Shown here: in pieces, positions 45,571-55,802 of the stretch
Numbering within the stretch: position 1 is the first letter of the stretch
Layout: each line of letters begins with the position of its first letter
Origin: an uncultured Acidimicrobiales bacterium
Lineage (GTDB): Bacteria > Actinomycetota > Acidimicrobiia > Acidimicrobiales > Bin134
NCBI GenBank assembly: GCA_951813325.1
Contig: OX638350.1
Location: 2,523,954 to 2,587,953 of the forward strand
Reading direction: 5' to 3'
DNA length: 64,000 nt
Notes under the pieces: generated by a model
Database searches by the model: none
What the model was told of the DNA's origin: nothing
The model's input: the letters and a program-made list of their open reading frames with translations, nothing else
Position numbers and translations under genes: made by a program

Positions 45571-46737
45571 ATGGACTACCCCTCCGAAGCCGAGCACCAC
45601 GCCCTGCTGCGGGAGACCGTTCGGCGCTTCGTCGAGGCGGAGATGCCCCGGGAGCTGGTCCGCCAGTGGGACCGCGAGAACGAGTTCGACCGGGGTGTGC
45701 TGTACAAACTGGCCGATCTGGGGCTGTTCGGCATCACCATCTCCGAGCAATACGGCGGGTCGGGACGGGACATCACCGCCACCATGATCGTGATCGAGGA
45801 GTTGTGCCGCCGCAGCACCGCGGTGGGCAGCGGCTACATCTACGGCGCCTGCTACGCGGGGATGAACCTGGTGGAGACGGCCAGCGAGGCCCAACGCCAA
45901 GAGTGGCTACCCCAGGTGGCCCGCGGCGAGATGCTGTTCTCCTACGGGCTGACCGAGCCCGACGTGGGCTCCGATCTGGCCAGCGTGGCCACCACCGCGA
46001 TCCGCGACGGCGATGTGGTGCGGATCAACGGGGCCAAGCGGTTCTGCTCGGGCACCACCTACACCGACTACATCTACGCACTGGTCAACAGCAATCCCGG
46101 CGGGGAGCGCTACCACAACCTGTCGTTCGTGCTGATTCCGCCCTCATCGCCGGGGGTGACCATCGAGCCCCAGCACGCCATGGGCCTCAAAGGGTCGATG
46201 ACCACCGACGTCACCTTCAGCGATGTGGAGGTGCCCGCCGACTACATCGTGGGCGGCGACGAGGGATGGAACCAGGGATGGGCCAAGCTGGCAGGACCCG
46301 GCCTTGACGTGGAGAAGATCGAGGTAGCCGCCATGGCTCTGGGCATCGCCACCGGGGCAGTCGAAGACGCCTGGGGCTACGCCCAAGAGCGGGTTCAGTT
46401 CGGCAAGCCCATAAGCAGCCACCAGTCCATCCGCCACATGCTCTCCGAGGCCCGCACTCGCCTGCTGGCCGCCCGGCTGATGACGTATCACGCGGCCAAA
46501 TTGCTGGATGACGAGGAGTCAGCGTCGGTGGAGACTTCGATGGCCAAGCTGTTCGTGTGCGACACCGCCAAAGAGATCGTCTTGTCGATGCAGCAGGTGA
46601 TGGGGGCCTACGGCTACGTCGAGGACTTCGACATGGAGCGGTATGTGCACGACGTGCTGGTCATGCCCATCATCGGCGGCTCTTCCGCCATCCAGCGAAA
46701 CAACATCTCCAACCGCCTCAAGCTAGCCAGGGAGTAG
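45571..46737 (+). CDS. Acyl-CoA dehydrogenase
   Basis: ATG 45571 gives 388 residues, the normal length. 'YGLTEPDVGSDLASVATTAIRDGD' is the FAD/CoA strand motif, 'GLKGSMTTDVTFSDVEVPADYIVGG' the middle domain and 'AQERVQFGKPISSHQSIRHMLSEA' the FAD-binding C-terminal domain, ending 'YGYVEDFDMERYVHDVLVMPIIGGSS'. It oxidises an acyl-CoA to the enoyl-CoA with electron-transferring flavoprotein. Part of a fatty- or aromatic-acid beta-oxidation operon. Confidence 0.92.
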   Translation: MDYPSEAEHHALLRETVRRFVEAEMPRELVRQWDRENEFDRGVLYKLADLGLFGITISEQYGGSGRDITATMIVIEELCRRSTAVGSGYIYGACYAGMNLVETASEAQRQEWLPQVARGEMLFSYGLTEPDVGSDLASVATTAIRDGDVVRINGAKRFCSGTTYTDYIYALVNSNPGGERYHNLSFVLIPPSSPGVTIEPQHAMGLKGSMTTDVTFSDVEVPADYIVGGDEGWNQGWAKLAGPGLDVEKIEVAAMALGIATGAVEDAWGYAQERVQFGKPISSHQSIRHMLSEARTRLLAARLMTYHAAKLLDDEESASVETSMAKLFVCDTAKEIVLSMQQVMGAYGYVEDFDMERYVHDVLVMPIIGGSSAIQRNNISNRLKLARE

Positions 46738-46743
46738 TCCAAT

Positions 46744-48108
46744 ATGACCGTAACCAAAGACCCCATCGACGCTGATGCCGCCACCGAGAAAGTGGTGGCC
46801 TGGCTCGAGGACAATTTGGGGGGCACGGTCACCCACATCGCCCGTCAGGCCCGCTGGCGGCCGGTGTGGTTCGCCGATGTGGAGCGCGACGGCGAGCGGC
46901 TCGAGTTGTGCGTGCGGGGGGACCGCACCGACATGCCCTTGGTATTCCCGCTCGACCACGAGATGCGCCTGCAAAAGGTGCTCGGCGATCACGGCATTCC
47001 CGTGGCACAGGTGCACGGATGGATAGACGACCCCACGGCTTACGTCATGGACCGGGTGCCGGGCGAGAACCACTTCGAGAACTGCACCGATGCCGAGCGG
47101 GACGCAGTGGTGGACGACTATCTGCACATCCTGGCCCGCATGCACGCCCTGGACATCGGACCGTTCGTCGATGCGGGAATCATGCGGGCCGACCGACCCG
47201 AGGAATCCGGACTGTTGGGGTTGAGGCGCTACGAGGCCCTGTACCGCAGTGTGAAGACGCTCCCCGACCCGTTCCTCGAGTTCAGCTTGGGCTGGCTGCG
47301 GCGCAACCCCCCGTTTTCCCGAGGCCGGGAGTCGGCCATCGTGTGGGACACCGGGCAGTTCCACCATCAAGACGGGCGGGTGTTGGCCGTCTTGGACGTG
47401 GAGATCGGCCACATCGGCGACCCGATGATGGACTTGGCCGCGTGGCGGCAGCGGGACACGGTGCTCGGGTTCGGCAACTTCGCCAAGCTGTACGACCGCT
47501 ACGGCGAATTAGCGGGCGAGCCGGTGGACTTGGACGCCATCCAGCGCCACCACTTCATGTTCACGCTCTCCAACCAGCTCCCCTTCAGTGCGGCGCTGAG
47601 GGAACCGGCCCCCGACTCCGATCTGATGACCAACCTCCAGTGGTGCTACGAGACCAACCTGTTCGCCACCGAGGCCCTGGCCGAGATCCTCGACGTGGAA
47701 CTGCCCACCGTGGAGATGCCCGAACCCCGGGAGTCCCGAGCCGAGGTGGTGCTCAACCACCTAGTGCGCAACCTGCGCACATTGCAGATCGACGACGAGT
47801 ATGTGCGCTACAAGCTGCGCACCATGTTCCGCATGGCCCGCCACGCCTCCCGGATCGACGAGATCGGCGACGCCGTCTCTGCGGCCGACTTAGACGACCT
47901 TCACGAGCTGCTGGGCCATCGCCCGGCGTCATGGCTGGAGGGCGAGGCCGAACTCGAGCAGTTCGTGCTGGCCAACGACGACACCTCCCGCTACGACGAG
48001 GACTTGGTGAAGATCTTCCACAAGCGGAACCTGCGGGCTCAGATGCTCCTCGGCCCCGCGGGCTCAGCCATGGCCCGCCACCTGCGCATTCAGACCTTCC
48101 GGGACTGA
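46744..48108 (+). CDS. Phosphotransferase-fold protein (APH/ACAD10-like) with altered catalytic loop
   Basis: 454 residues in the aminoglycoside-phosphotransferase-like kinase fold. 'KVLGDHGIPVAQVHGWIDDPTAYVMDRVPGENHF' is the hinge region and 'VLDVEIGHIGDPMMDLAAW' the metal-binding DxE..GDP motif. Between them the catalytic loop, normally HGDxxxxN, reads VWDTGQFHH (200-208): the His and Asn are replaced and only the Asp remains. It follows acyl-CoA dehydrogenase by 6 bases, as such genes often do. Loss of kinase activity or an altered reaction is possible. A C-terminal extension of about 150 residues is uncharacterised. Confidence 0.82.
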   Translation: MTVTKDPIDADAATEKVVAWLEDNLGGTVTHIARQARWRPVWFADVERDGERLELCVRGDRTDMPLVFPLDHEMRLQKVLGDHGIPVAQVHGWIDDPTAYVMDRVPGENHFENCTDAERDAVVDDYLHILARMHALDIGPFVDAGIMRADRPEESGLLGLRRYEALYRSVKTLPDPFLEFSLGWLRRNPPFSRGRESAIVWDTGQFHHQDGRVLAVLDVEIGHIGDPMMDLAAWRQRDTVLGFGNFAKLYDRYGELAGEPVDLDAIQRHHFMFTLSNQLPFSAALREPAPDSDLMTNLQWCYETNLFATEALAEILDVELPTVEMPEPRESRAEVVLNHLVRNLRTLQIDDEYVRYKLRTMFRMARHASRIDEIGDAVSAADLDDLHELLGHRPASWLEGEAELEQFVLANDDTSRYDEDLVKIFHKRNLRAQMLLGPAGSAMARHLRIQTFRD

Positions 48109-48111
48109 CGG

Positions 48112-48987
48112 CTAGTGGTGGTCGCGAGCCGCAACCGCGGCCGCGCCGATGAGGCCGCCGTCGGCGCCCAAGGGGCTGGGGATGATGCGGGCCCCCTGGG
48201 AGTGGACCAGGCAGCAAAGGCGGTCCATCTCGGCTTGGGCCGCGTCGAAGAAATCGTGGCCGTATCCCAGGGCCACCGATCCCCCGGCCACGGCCAAGCG
48301 CAGATCCAGCAGATTGGCCACCGAGCCGACTCCCCGCCCCACCAGGGTCCCCACCCGGCGGCGCATCTCCTTGGGAGCATCGGCGGGAGCCACGCCGTCC
48401 AACAGATCGGCGATGGCGGTGCCCGAGGCCTGGCCCTCCAACAGGCCCACCGCCCCGGCGGCATCGGCCCGTCCGTCCTCCGCCACGAAGATGTGCCCGA
48501 TGTGTCCGGCGTTGCCGTCGGCGCCGTCCAGCAGTCGGCCGTTCAGCACGATGCCGCCCCCTATCCCGGTGGACACCACCATGGCCAGGTAGTTGTCCAC
48601 CCCGACAGCCCCTCCTACCCAACCCTCAGCCAGGGCCAGGGCTTTGGCGTCGTTGTCCACCGCCACGGGTAGTCCAAGGGCCTCGGACAGTCGGTCTCGA
48701 AGGGGGAAGTCTCGCCATACGGCGATGTTGAGGGGCGATAGGAGCCGATGATTGTCTCGCGACGGCCCTCCGCTGCCCACGCCGCAGACGCTCACCGGCT
48801 GGCCGTGTTCTTCGAGAACCTCCCGGGCCAACTCCACGATCAGGGAGAACAGCGCCTCCTCGTCAGCAGCTTGAGAAGGTCCCCGCCGCTGGCAGAGCAC
48901 TTGCCCATCAGGGGCGACAACGCCGACGGCCACCTTTGTACCACCGATGTCCACGGCCAGCACCGGGCCGTCTAGCACTATCTCCAC
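48112..48987 (-). CDS. ROK-family sugar kinase-like protein lacking the zinc motif
   Basis: 291 residues. 'LAVDIGGTKVAVGVV' and 'GVGSGGPS' form the ATP site, 'DNDAKALALAEGWVGG' the sugar site with catalytic Asp, and 'STGIGGGIVLNGRLLDGADGNAGHIGH' the ROK signature. The zinc loop C-x-C-G-x-x-G-C is absent; here it reads DAAGAVGLLEGQASG. That loop normally shapes the sugar pocket, so specificity or activity may differ from glucokinase. It converges with the phosphotransferase gene. Confidence 0.85.
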   Translation of the reverse strand: MEIVLDGPVLAVDIGGTKVAVGVVAPDGQVLCQRRGPSQAADEEALFSLIVELAREVLEEHGQPVSVCGVGSGGPSRDNHRLLSPLNIAVWRDFPLRDRLSEALGLPVAVDNDAKALALAEGWVGGAVGVDNYLAMVVSTGIGGGIVLNGRLLDGADGNAGHIGHIFVAEDGRADAAGAVGLLEGQASGTAIADLLDGVAPADAPKEMRRRVGTLVGRGVGSVANLLDLRLAVAGGSVALGYGHDFFDAAQAEMDRLCCLVHSQGARIIPSPLGADGGLIGAAAVAARDHH

Positions 48988-48996
48988 GGGCTGAGA

Positions 48997-49677
48997 TTAG
49001 GAGACGGGCTGCCCTGCTGGATTGCTCGGGGGGTACAGGAAGCGGATCAATGCCACCGCAGCCACCAGACCGACGATCTGCATCACGATGAACATGGGCG
49101 CCGACGACGGCTCGATGCCCGCGAAGGTGTCGGAGAACATTCGCCCCACGGTCACCGCCGGGTTGGCGAAGCTGGTGGACGAGGTGAAGTAGTAGGCCCC
49201 GCCGATGTAGGCCGCCACTGCGCCGGCCACAAACCGGATGCGGTCGGTGCGCACCAGTGCGAAGATCAAAGCCACCAGTCCAGCGGTAGCGATCACCTCG
49301 CCCAACCACAGGTGGCCGGCCGAGCGGTCCTTGGTCGACCAGTCCACTGCGTCCAGGTCGAACATCAGGTTGGCCAGCACCGTACCGGCCACCGCGCCGG
49401 CAACCTGGGCGGCGATGTAGGGCGCGATGTGGCGGCGGGGAAAGCCCCCCAGCGCCCAGTCGGCCAGCGTCACCGCCGGATTGAAATGGGCCCCTGACAC
49501 CGGGCCGAACATCAAGATGATGGCGAACAGCACCGCGGCGGTGGCCGCCGCATTCTGGAACAGCTGCAATCCCACATCGGTGGGCGACAGCCGCTCGGCC
49601 ATGATGCCCGACCCCACCACGCCGATCAGCAGCAGCGCCGTGCCGACGGCTTCAGCCACCAATTTTCGCGTCAGCAT
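48997..49677 (-). CDS. MIP-family channel (aquaporin-like)
   Basis: 226 residues with six membrane helices and two NPA boxes: HFNPAVT (Asn66) and FANPAVT (Asn172). The second box lacks the Arg that normally follows NPA and forms the ar/R selectivity filter (a Val is there), so the pore may be wider and admit solutes other than water. Relatives of this type in Actinobacteria are often near arsenic genes; none are seen here. The 281-bp gap that follows (49678-49958) contains no gene I can support. Confidence 0.88.
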   Translation of the reverse strand: MLTRKLVAEAVGTALLLIGVVGSGIMAERLSPTDVGLQLFQNAAATAAVLFAIILMFGPVSGAHFNPAVTLADWALGGFPRRHIAPYIAAQVAGAVAGTVLANLMFDLDAVDWSTKDRSAGHLWLGEVIATAGLVALIFALVRTDRIRFVAGAVAAYIGGAYYFTSSTSFANPAVTVGRMFSDTFAGIEPSSAPMFIVMQIVGLVAAVALIRFLYPPSNPAGQPVS

Positions 49678-49958
49678 GCCTGGAACTTCATGACTACAGG
49701 ATGGTCGGCGGAACTGTCATAGAGAAACTGGGAACCTCGGCAGGGTGCAGATGGAGGGGTTTCACATGCACCCCGCCAAGGTTCAGTTTGACGCCGTGCC
49801 GGAGGGATTTAGCACCTGCGTCGTGTTGTTGGGGCTTTCACCACCGCCCAAAAAGTTAGGTGGCCTTGTGAAACACACGAGTTACCCGACATTTCGCCCG
49901 GGTGGCAGCCGGGTGAACATTGCCCTTCCGAGGCCGGGAATATGTACGCTCAGCGGCC

Positions 49959-52310
49959 ATGCGGTTCACCGGCGCCAGCGTCCCTCGGCGGGAGGACCCG
50001 CGCCTGTTAGCCGGTGCGGGACGATTTGTGGACGACATCGATAAGCCCGGCCTACTGGAGGCTGCGTTTGTGCGCAGTCCGGTGGCCCACGGGCGGCTGA
50101 TAGCGGTCGAGGCCGGTGGTGCCAGGGCCACCGATGGCGTAATGGCCGTCCTGACCGCCGAGGATCTCGTCCAATGCTGCTCCCCCATGGGCTGGGGAGC
50201 GACTGGTCCGCTGATCGTGCCCGCCCATCTCCCCCTGGCCGACGACCGGGTTCGTTTCGCCGGCGATCCGATTGCTGTGGTCATTGCCACCAGCCGGGCC
50301 GCCGCCGAGGACGGCGCCGACGCGGTGGAAGTCGACATCGACCCGCTGCCCCCGGTGATAAGTGCCGCTGCGGGGGGCGATGGCGCCGCCGTGTGGGATG
50401 AAGCCCCCGACAACGTGCTCTGGTCCGGCGAGGAGGTGTGGGGCGACCCCGACGAGGCCTTCGCCTCCGCCGCCCATGTCATCTCAGAGACGCTCACCCA
50501 GCACCGTCATACCTGCGTTCCCCTGGAGACCCGGGGCGGAGTGGCCGAATACGATCCCATCAGCGGCAGCCTTCACTACGAGGTCTCCCACCAGAACCCC
50601 CACGCGCTGCGGGTGCATTTGGCCGCCATTCTGGGAATGCCCGCCGCCCGAATTCGGGTGACCTGCGACAGCATCGGCGGATCGTTCGGTCTGAAGTCCA
50701 ATCCCACCAGGGAGGACGTGGCGGTGTGCGCCGCCGCCCGGCTGCTGGGCCGGCCGGTGCGCTGGGTGGAGGATCGGGCCGAGAACCTGGTGGCCGGGGG
50801 CCACGCCCGCGAGGAGCAAGTGAGCGTGGAGGCCGCGCTCGACGAAGACGGGGTGGTGATCGGCTTGCGGGCCGACCTGGTGATAGACCACGGGGCCTAC
50901 CCGTTCCTCAACCTGCCGCTGTCGCTGTTCGCCAACATCATCAAGGTGCTGCTGCCCGGCACGCTGCGGGTGCGCCACTACCGGTTCCGGGGATCGGTGG
51001 TGGCCACCAACAAGGCGTCTTTCGTGGCCTATCGGGGGCCGTGGGAGATCGAGTGCTGGGTGCGGGAGCGGCTCATGGACCTCATCGCCCGCCGGCTCGG
51101 GCTCGACCCACTGGAGGTGCGGCGCCGCAACTACATGGGCGACGACCAGTTCCCCGGCGCCATGCTCACCGGCCCCACCCTGGATTTCATGACCATCAAC
51201 CAGACACTCGACCGGGCGGTGGAGTTGGCTGACTATCAGGGCTTTCGCGCCGCCCAGGCCGAGGCCCGAGCCGAGGGGCGGCATCTGGGCATCGGCCTTT
51301 GCACCTACCTGGAGCCCGGCCCCGGTCCCACCGACTACGGGCAGGCTCTGGGCTTCACCTACGAGCAGCGCTCGATGCAACGGGCTCGGGTGAAGTTGGA
51401 GCCCGACGGCTCGGTGACGGTGTTCACCAGCCAACAGCCCCACGGCCAGAGCCACGAGACCACCCTGTCCCAAGTGGTGGCCGACGAGCTGGGCGTGGAC
51501 CTCGACGACGTGCGGGTGGTGTGCGGCGACACCGACCAGGTGCCGTTCAACATGGTGGGCACCGGCGGGAGCCGGGCGGCCACCCTGGGGGCCGGTGCCG
51601 CCCAGGGTGCAGCCCGCATCGTGCGCCACAAGCTGCTGGCGGTAGTGGCTGCCCTGCTTGAGGCCAATCCCGACGACCTGGAGATCGCCGACGGGGTGGT
51701 GGCCGTGCGGGGTTCGCCCGACCAGTGCAAGACGGTGGCCGAGGTGGCCCGGCTCTCCTACACGGCCCCGTTCACCCTGGGCGGGGCCCTGGGCGACGGG
51801 TTCGACGCATCGTTCGACTTCGAGACCCCGGCCGGCGGGTGGACCCAGTCCACCCATGTGTGCTGGGTGGAACTCGACCCCGGCACCGGGCTGGTGACCG
51901 TGCCCCGTTACCTGGTGGTGGAGGACTGCGGAGAGATGATCAACCCCGCGGTAGTGGAGGGACAGATCCGGGGCGGGGTGGCTCAGGGGATTGGCAGCGT
52001 GCTGTTGGAGAAGATCGTCTATGACGACAGCGGGCAGTGCACCACGTCCACCTTCATGGACTACTTGCTGCCCACCGCAGCTGAGATCCCCCGCATCGAT
52101 ATCGAGCACCTCGAGGGGCCGCCACAGGGAGATGTGCCCTGGCGGGGGGTGGGTGAGGGCGGCGCCATCGGCTCCCCCGCCGCGGTGTGCAATGCCATCG
52201 AAGACGCCCTCGCCCCCTGGAACGCCAAGATCACCGAGCAGTACCTTCCCCCCAGCCGGATCCTCCAGCTCGTCTCCTCCGCCACAGGGCCGAATGAAGC
52301 CGAACACTAA
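49959..52310 (+). CDS. Molybdenum-hydroxylase large subunit with AYRGPWE active-site loop
   Basis: ATG 49959 (MRFTGASVPRREDPRLLAGA) is preferred over an upstream ATG; 783 residues. Mo-pterin blocks GGSFGLKSN, GQSHETTLSQVV and GVGEGGAIGSP (catalytic Glu). The loop that is AYRCSFR in CO dehydrogenase and AYRGAGR in the paralog at 14079 is VAYRGPWEIECWVRERLMD here, a third type. No small or medium subunit is adjacent; downstream are a cupin and a TauD-type dioxygenase. The substrate is unknown. Confidence 0.9.
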   Translation: MRFTGASVPRREDPRLLAGAGRFVDDIDKPGLLEAAFVRSPVAHGRLIAVEAGGARATDGVMAVLTAEDLVQCCSPMGWGATGPLIVPAHLPLADDRVRFAGDPIAVVIATSRAAAEDGADAVEVDIDPLPPVISAAAGGDGAAVWDEAPDNVLWSGEEVWGDPDEAFASAAHVISETLTQHRHTCVPLETRGGVAEYDPISGSLHYEVSHQNPHALRVHLAAILGMPAARIRVTCDSIGGSFGLKSNPTREDVAVCAAARLLGRPVRWVEDRAENLVAGGHAREEQVSVEAALDEDGVVIGLRADLVIDHGAYPFLNLPLSLFANIIKVLLPGTLRVRHYRFRGSVVATNKASFVAYRGPWEIECWVRERLMDLIARRLGLDPLEVRRRNYMGDDQFPGAMLTGPTLDFMTINQTLDRAVELADYQGFRAAQAEARAEGRHLGIGLCTYLEPGPGPTDYGQALGFTYEQRSMQRARVKLEPDGSVTVFTSQQPHGQSHETTLSQVVADELGVDLDDVRVVCGDTDQVPFNMVGTGGSRAATLGAGAAQGAARIVRHKLLAVVAALLEANPDDLEIADGVVAVRGSPDQCKTVAEVARLSYTAPFTLGGALGDGFDASFDFETPAGGWTQSTHVCWVELDPGTGLVTVPRYLVVEDCGEMINPAVVEGQIRGGVAQGIGSVLLEKIVYDDSGQCTTSTFMDYLLPTAAEIPRIDIEHLEGPPQGDVPWRGVGEGGAIGSPAAVCNAIEDALAPWNAKITEQYLPPSRILQLVSSATGPNEAEH

Positions 52311-52320
52311 CGTTGGGTCT

Positions 52321-52794
52321 GTGAGCGAAAGTCCCATTGGCGAGCGGCGGCCGATCCGAATCGCTGACATTGAATGGGAGGACTACTGCGACCCCGACGA
52401 ACCCGACCGGGCGCCAGGGCCGTTCGTGCGCTGGCTGGTCGATCCAGACTCGGGCAACCGGGTCATGCACGTGAAGTCGTGGGCGGACCGCAACGCGGCG
52501 GCCCACTGGCACCTGTCTGACACGGTGTATTTGGTTACCAAGGGCCAGTTCATTGTGGAGGGCGAGGAACCATACCAAAAGGGCGACCTGCGCTGGGTGC
52601 GGGGCGGTTTCGCCTACGGGCCGGAGCGGTCGGGGCCCGACGGCTGCGAGTACCTCTTCTTCAGCCTCGGCCCCTACGACAAGCTCGACCCCGAAGAGCA
52701 CCCACCCCCGCTGGGCCGGTGGGACGACCCGTCCACCTGGGTGGAGGGCTACCCCCAAGTTGAGCGGGCCAAGCTGATGGACAATCCCCGATGA
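52321..52794 (+). CDS. Cupin-like protein
   Basis: 157 residues from GTG 52321 (MSESPIGERRPIRIADIEWE); ATG 52294 would add nine residues and overlap the molybdenum-hydroxylase stop. 'ADRNAAAHWHLSDTVYLVTKGQFIVEGEEPYQKGDLRWVRGG' contains the cupin HxH and Glu positions. It is coupled to the TauD-type gene through ATGA (52791-52794). Probably an enzyme or ligand-binding protein of the same pathway. Confidence 0.75.
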   Translation: MSESPIGERRPIRIADIEWEDYCDPDEPDRAPGPFVRWLVDPDSGNRVMHVKSWADRNAAAHWHLSDTVYLVTKGQFIVEGEEPYQKGDLRWVRGGFAYGPERSGPDGCEYLFFSLGPYDKLDPEEHPPPLGRWDDPSTWVEGYPQVERAKLMDNPR

Positions 52795-53648
52795 GCCTCC
52801 AAATCACCCCGCTGGATGCCCCGCTGGGCGCCCAGGTCGCCGGATTCGACTTTGCCTCTCCCCCCGACCCAGAGACCACCGCCCGACTGCGGGGCGCGGT
52901 GGACGAGCACCTCCTGCTCCTGTTCCGCAACCCCGAGCCGCCCACCCCCGAGCAGGTCACCGGATTCTGCGAGTCGTTCGGCCCCCTGCGGCCCACCTTG
53001 GCCGACAAGTCCCGCCTTCCCGGCTTTCCCGGCATCAACCGGGTGTCCAACGTCAACGTCGACGGGGTGGTCGGCACCGGGGGCTGCGATGTGGTCACCT
53101 ACCACTCCGATCTCAGCTTCAATCCGCCGCTCATCGAGTACCTGTATTTGGATGCAGTGGCCCTGCCGTCGTCAGGGGGGGCCACCAAGTGGCTGAACCT
53201 GGTGGCCGCCTACCAAGATCTGGATGTCGACACCAAAGCCCGCATCGACGATGTGGGGGTGGTCTACCGGCTGCGCGACGGGCTGGACTTCGGCGGGTAC
53301 TTCAAGGCCACCGACGGCGCGGCGCTGCTGGCCGACCGCACCTGCATCTCGTTGGTCCAGACCAACCCCCGCAACGGCCGCCGCAGCGTTTGGCCCAACA
53401 CCGGCCCCGACTTCGCCGCCGACGTCGAGGGCCTCGGCGCCGACGAGGGCGCTGAGCTGTTGGCCGAGCTGTTCGCCCACTGCACCCAAGACCGCTACGT
53501 CTACGAGCACAACTGGTCCGTCGGCGAGTCCGTGTTCTGGCTCAACACCCAGACCATGCACCAGCGCGAGGCCTTCCCCCCCAAACAGGTCCGCGAGCTC
53601 CGCCACGTCAACATCCTCGGCCATACCGACCCCCGCCAAGTCGCCTAG
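52791..53648 (+). CDS. TauD/TfdA-family Fe(II)/2-oxoglutarate dioxygenase
   Basis: 285 residues. 'GAQVAGFDFASPPDPETTARLRGAVDEHLLLLFRN' is the standard N-terminal TauD region. The iron facial triad is H105 and D107 in TYHSDLSF and H257 in TMHQREAF; an Arg in 'VRELRHVNI' can bind 2-oxoglutarate. It hydroxylates or cleaves an organic acid with O2 and 2-oxoglutarate. It forms an operon with the cupin and probably the molybdenum hydroxylase. Confidence 0.9.
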   Translation: MSLQITPLDAPLGAQVAGFDFASPPDPETTARLRGAVDEHLLLLFRNPEPPTPEQVTGFCESFGPLRPTLADKSRLPGFPGINRVSNVNVDGVVGTGGCDVVTYHSDLSFNPPLIEYLYLDAVALPSSGGATKWLNLVAAYQDLDVDTKARIDDVGVVYRLRDGLDFGGYFKATDGAALLADRTCISLVQTNPRNGRRSVWPNTGPDFAADVEGLGADEGAELLAELFAHCTQDRYVYEHNWSVGESVFWLNTQTMHQREAFPPKQVRELRHVNILGHTDPRQVA

Positions 53649-53731
53649 TTGTCCCTTCCCTTCTCGTTCGTGACGGCATCTGACCCGATTCGCCTGATTT
53701 TCGCGGTCCCCAGCCGCCCATCCCGCCTGTT

Positions 53732-55657
<1,926 letters not shown>

Positions 55658-55709
55658 AGCCGAAATAAGCTGGTGGTCACCTCGCCCTTCCCGGAGAGCA
55701 CCTCACAGC

Positions 55710-55802
55710 CTTCCGAAATGCCCTCTATTTCAGAAGATTAATTGGATAATCTTCTGAAATAGTCCATAATTCAGATGACTGTTAGAGTATTCTTCCGAAA
55801 TG
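55710..55802 (+). repeat. Three direct repeats of CTTCyGAAATr at exact 41-bp spacing
   Basis: CTTCCGAAATG at 55710-55720, CTTCTGAAATA at 55751-55761 and CTTCCGAAATG at 55792-55802. The starts are exactly 41 bp apart, about four helical turns, so all three face the same side of DNA. The last copy ends with the ATG of the Fic gene (55800-55802). Confidence 0.75.
55725..55762. promoter_or_regulatory. 16-bp perfect inverted repeat in the Fic promoter
   Basis: CTATTTCAGAAGATTA (55725-55740) and its exact complement (55747-55762) are separated by 6 bases, in an AT-rich block in front of the Fic gene. The centre copy of the 41-bp repeat is part of the right arm. It looks like a strong operator; autoregulation by the Fic protein's own C-terminal winged helix is possible. 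As RNA it could also fold into a stable hairpin. Confidence 0.8.

Noticed and set aside
49678..49958. Possible small gene between the aquaporin and molybdenum-hydroxylase genes
   Set aside because: An open frame exists, but it runs into the hydroxylase gene in another frame and has no family features or convincing ribosome site.
50484..52370. Open frame antisense to the molybdenum-hydroxylase and cupin genes
   Set aside because: Shadow of the coding strand; low-complexity His/Gly/Val composition.
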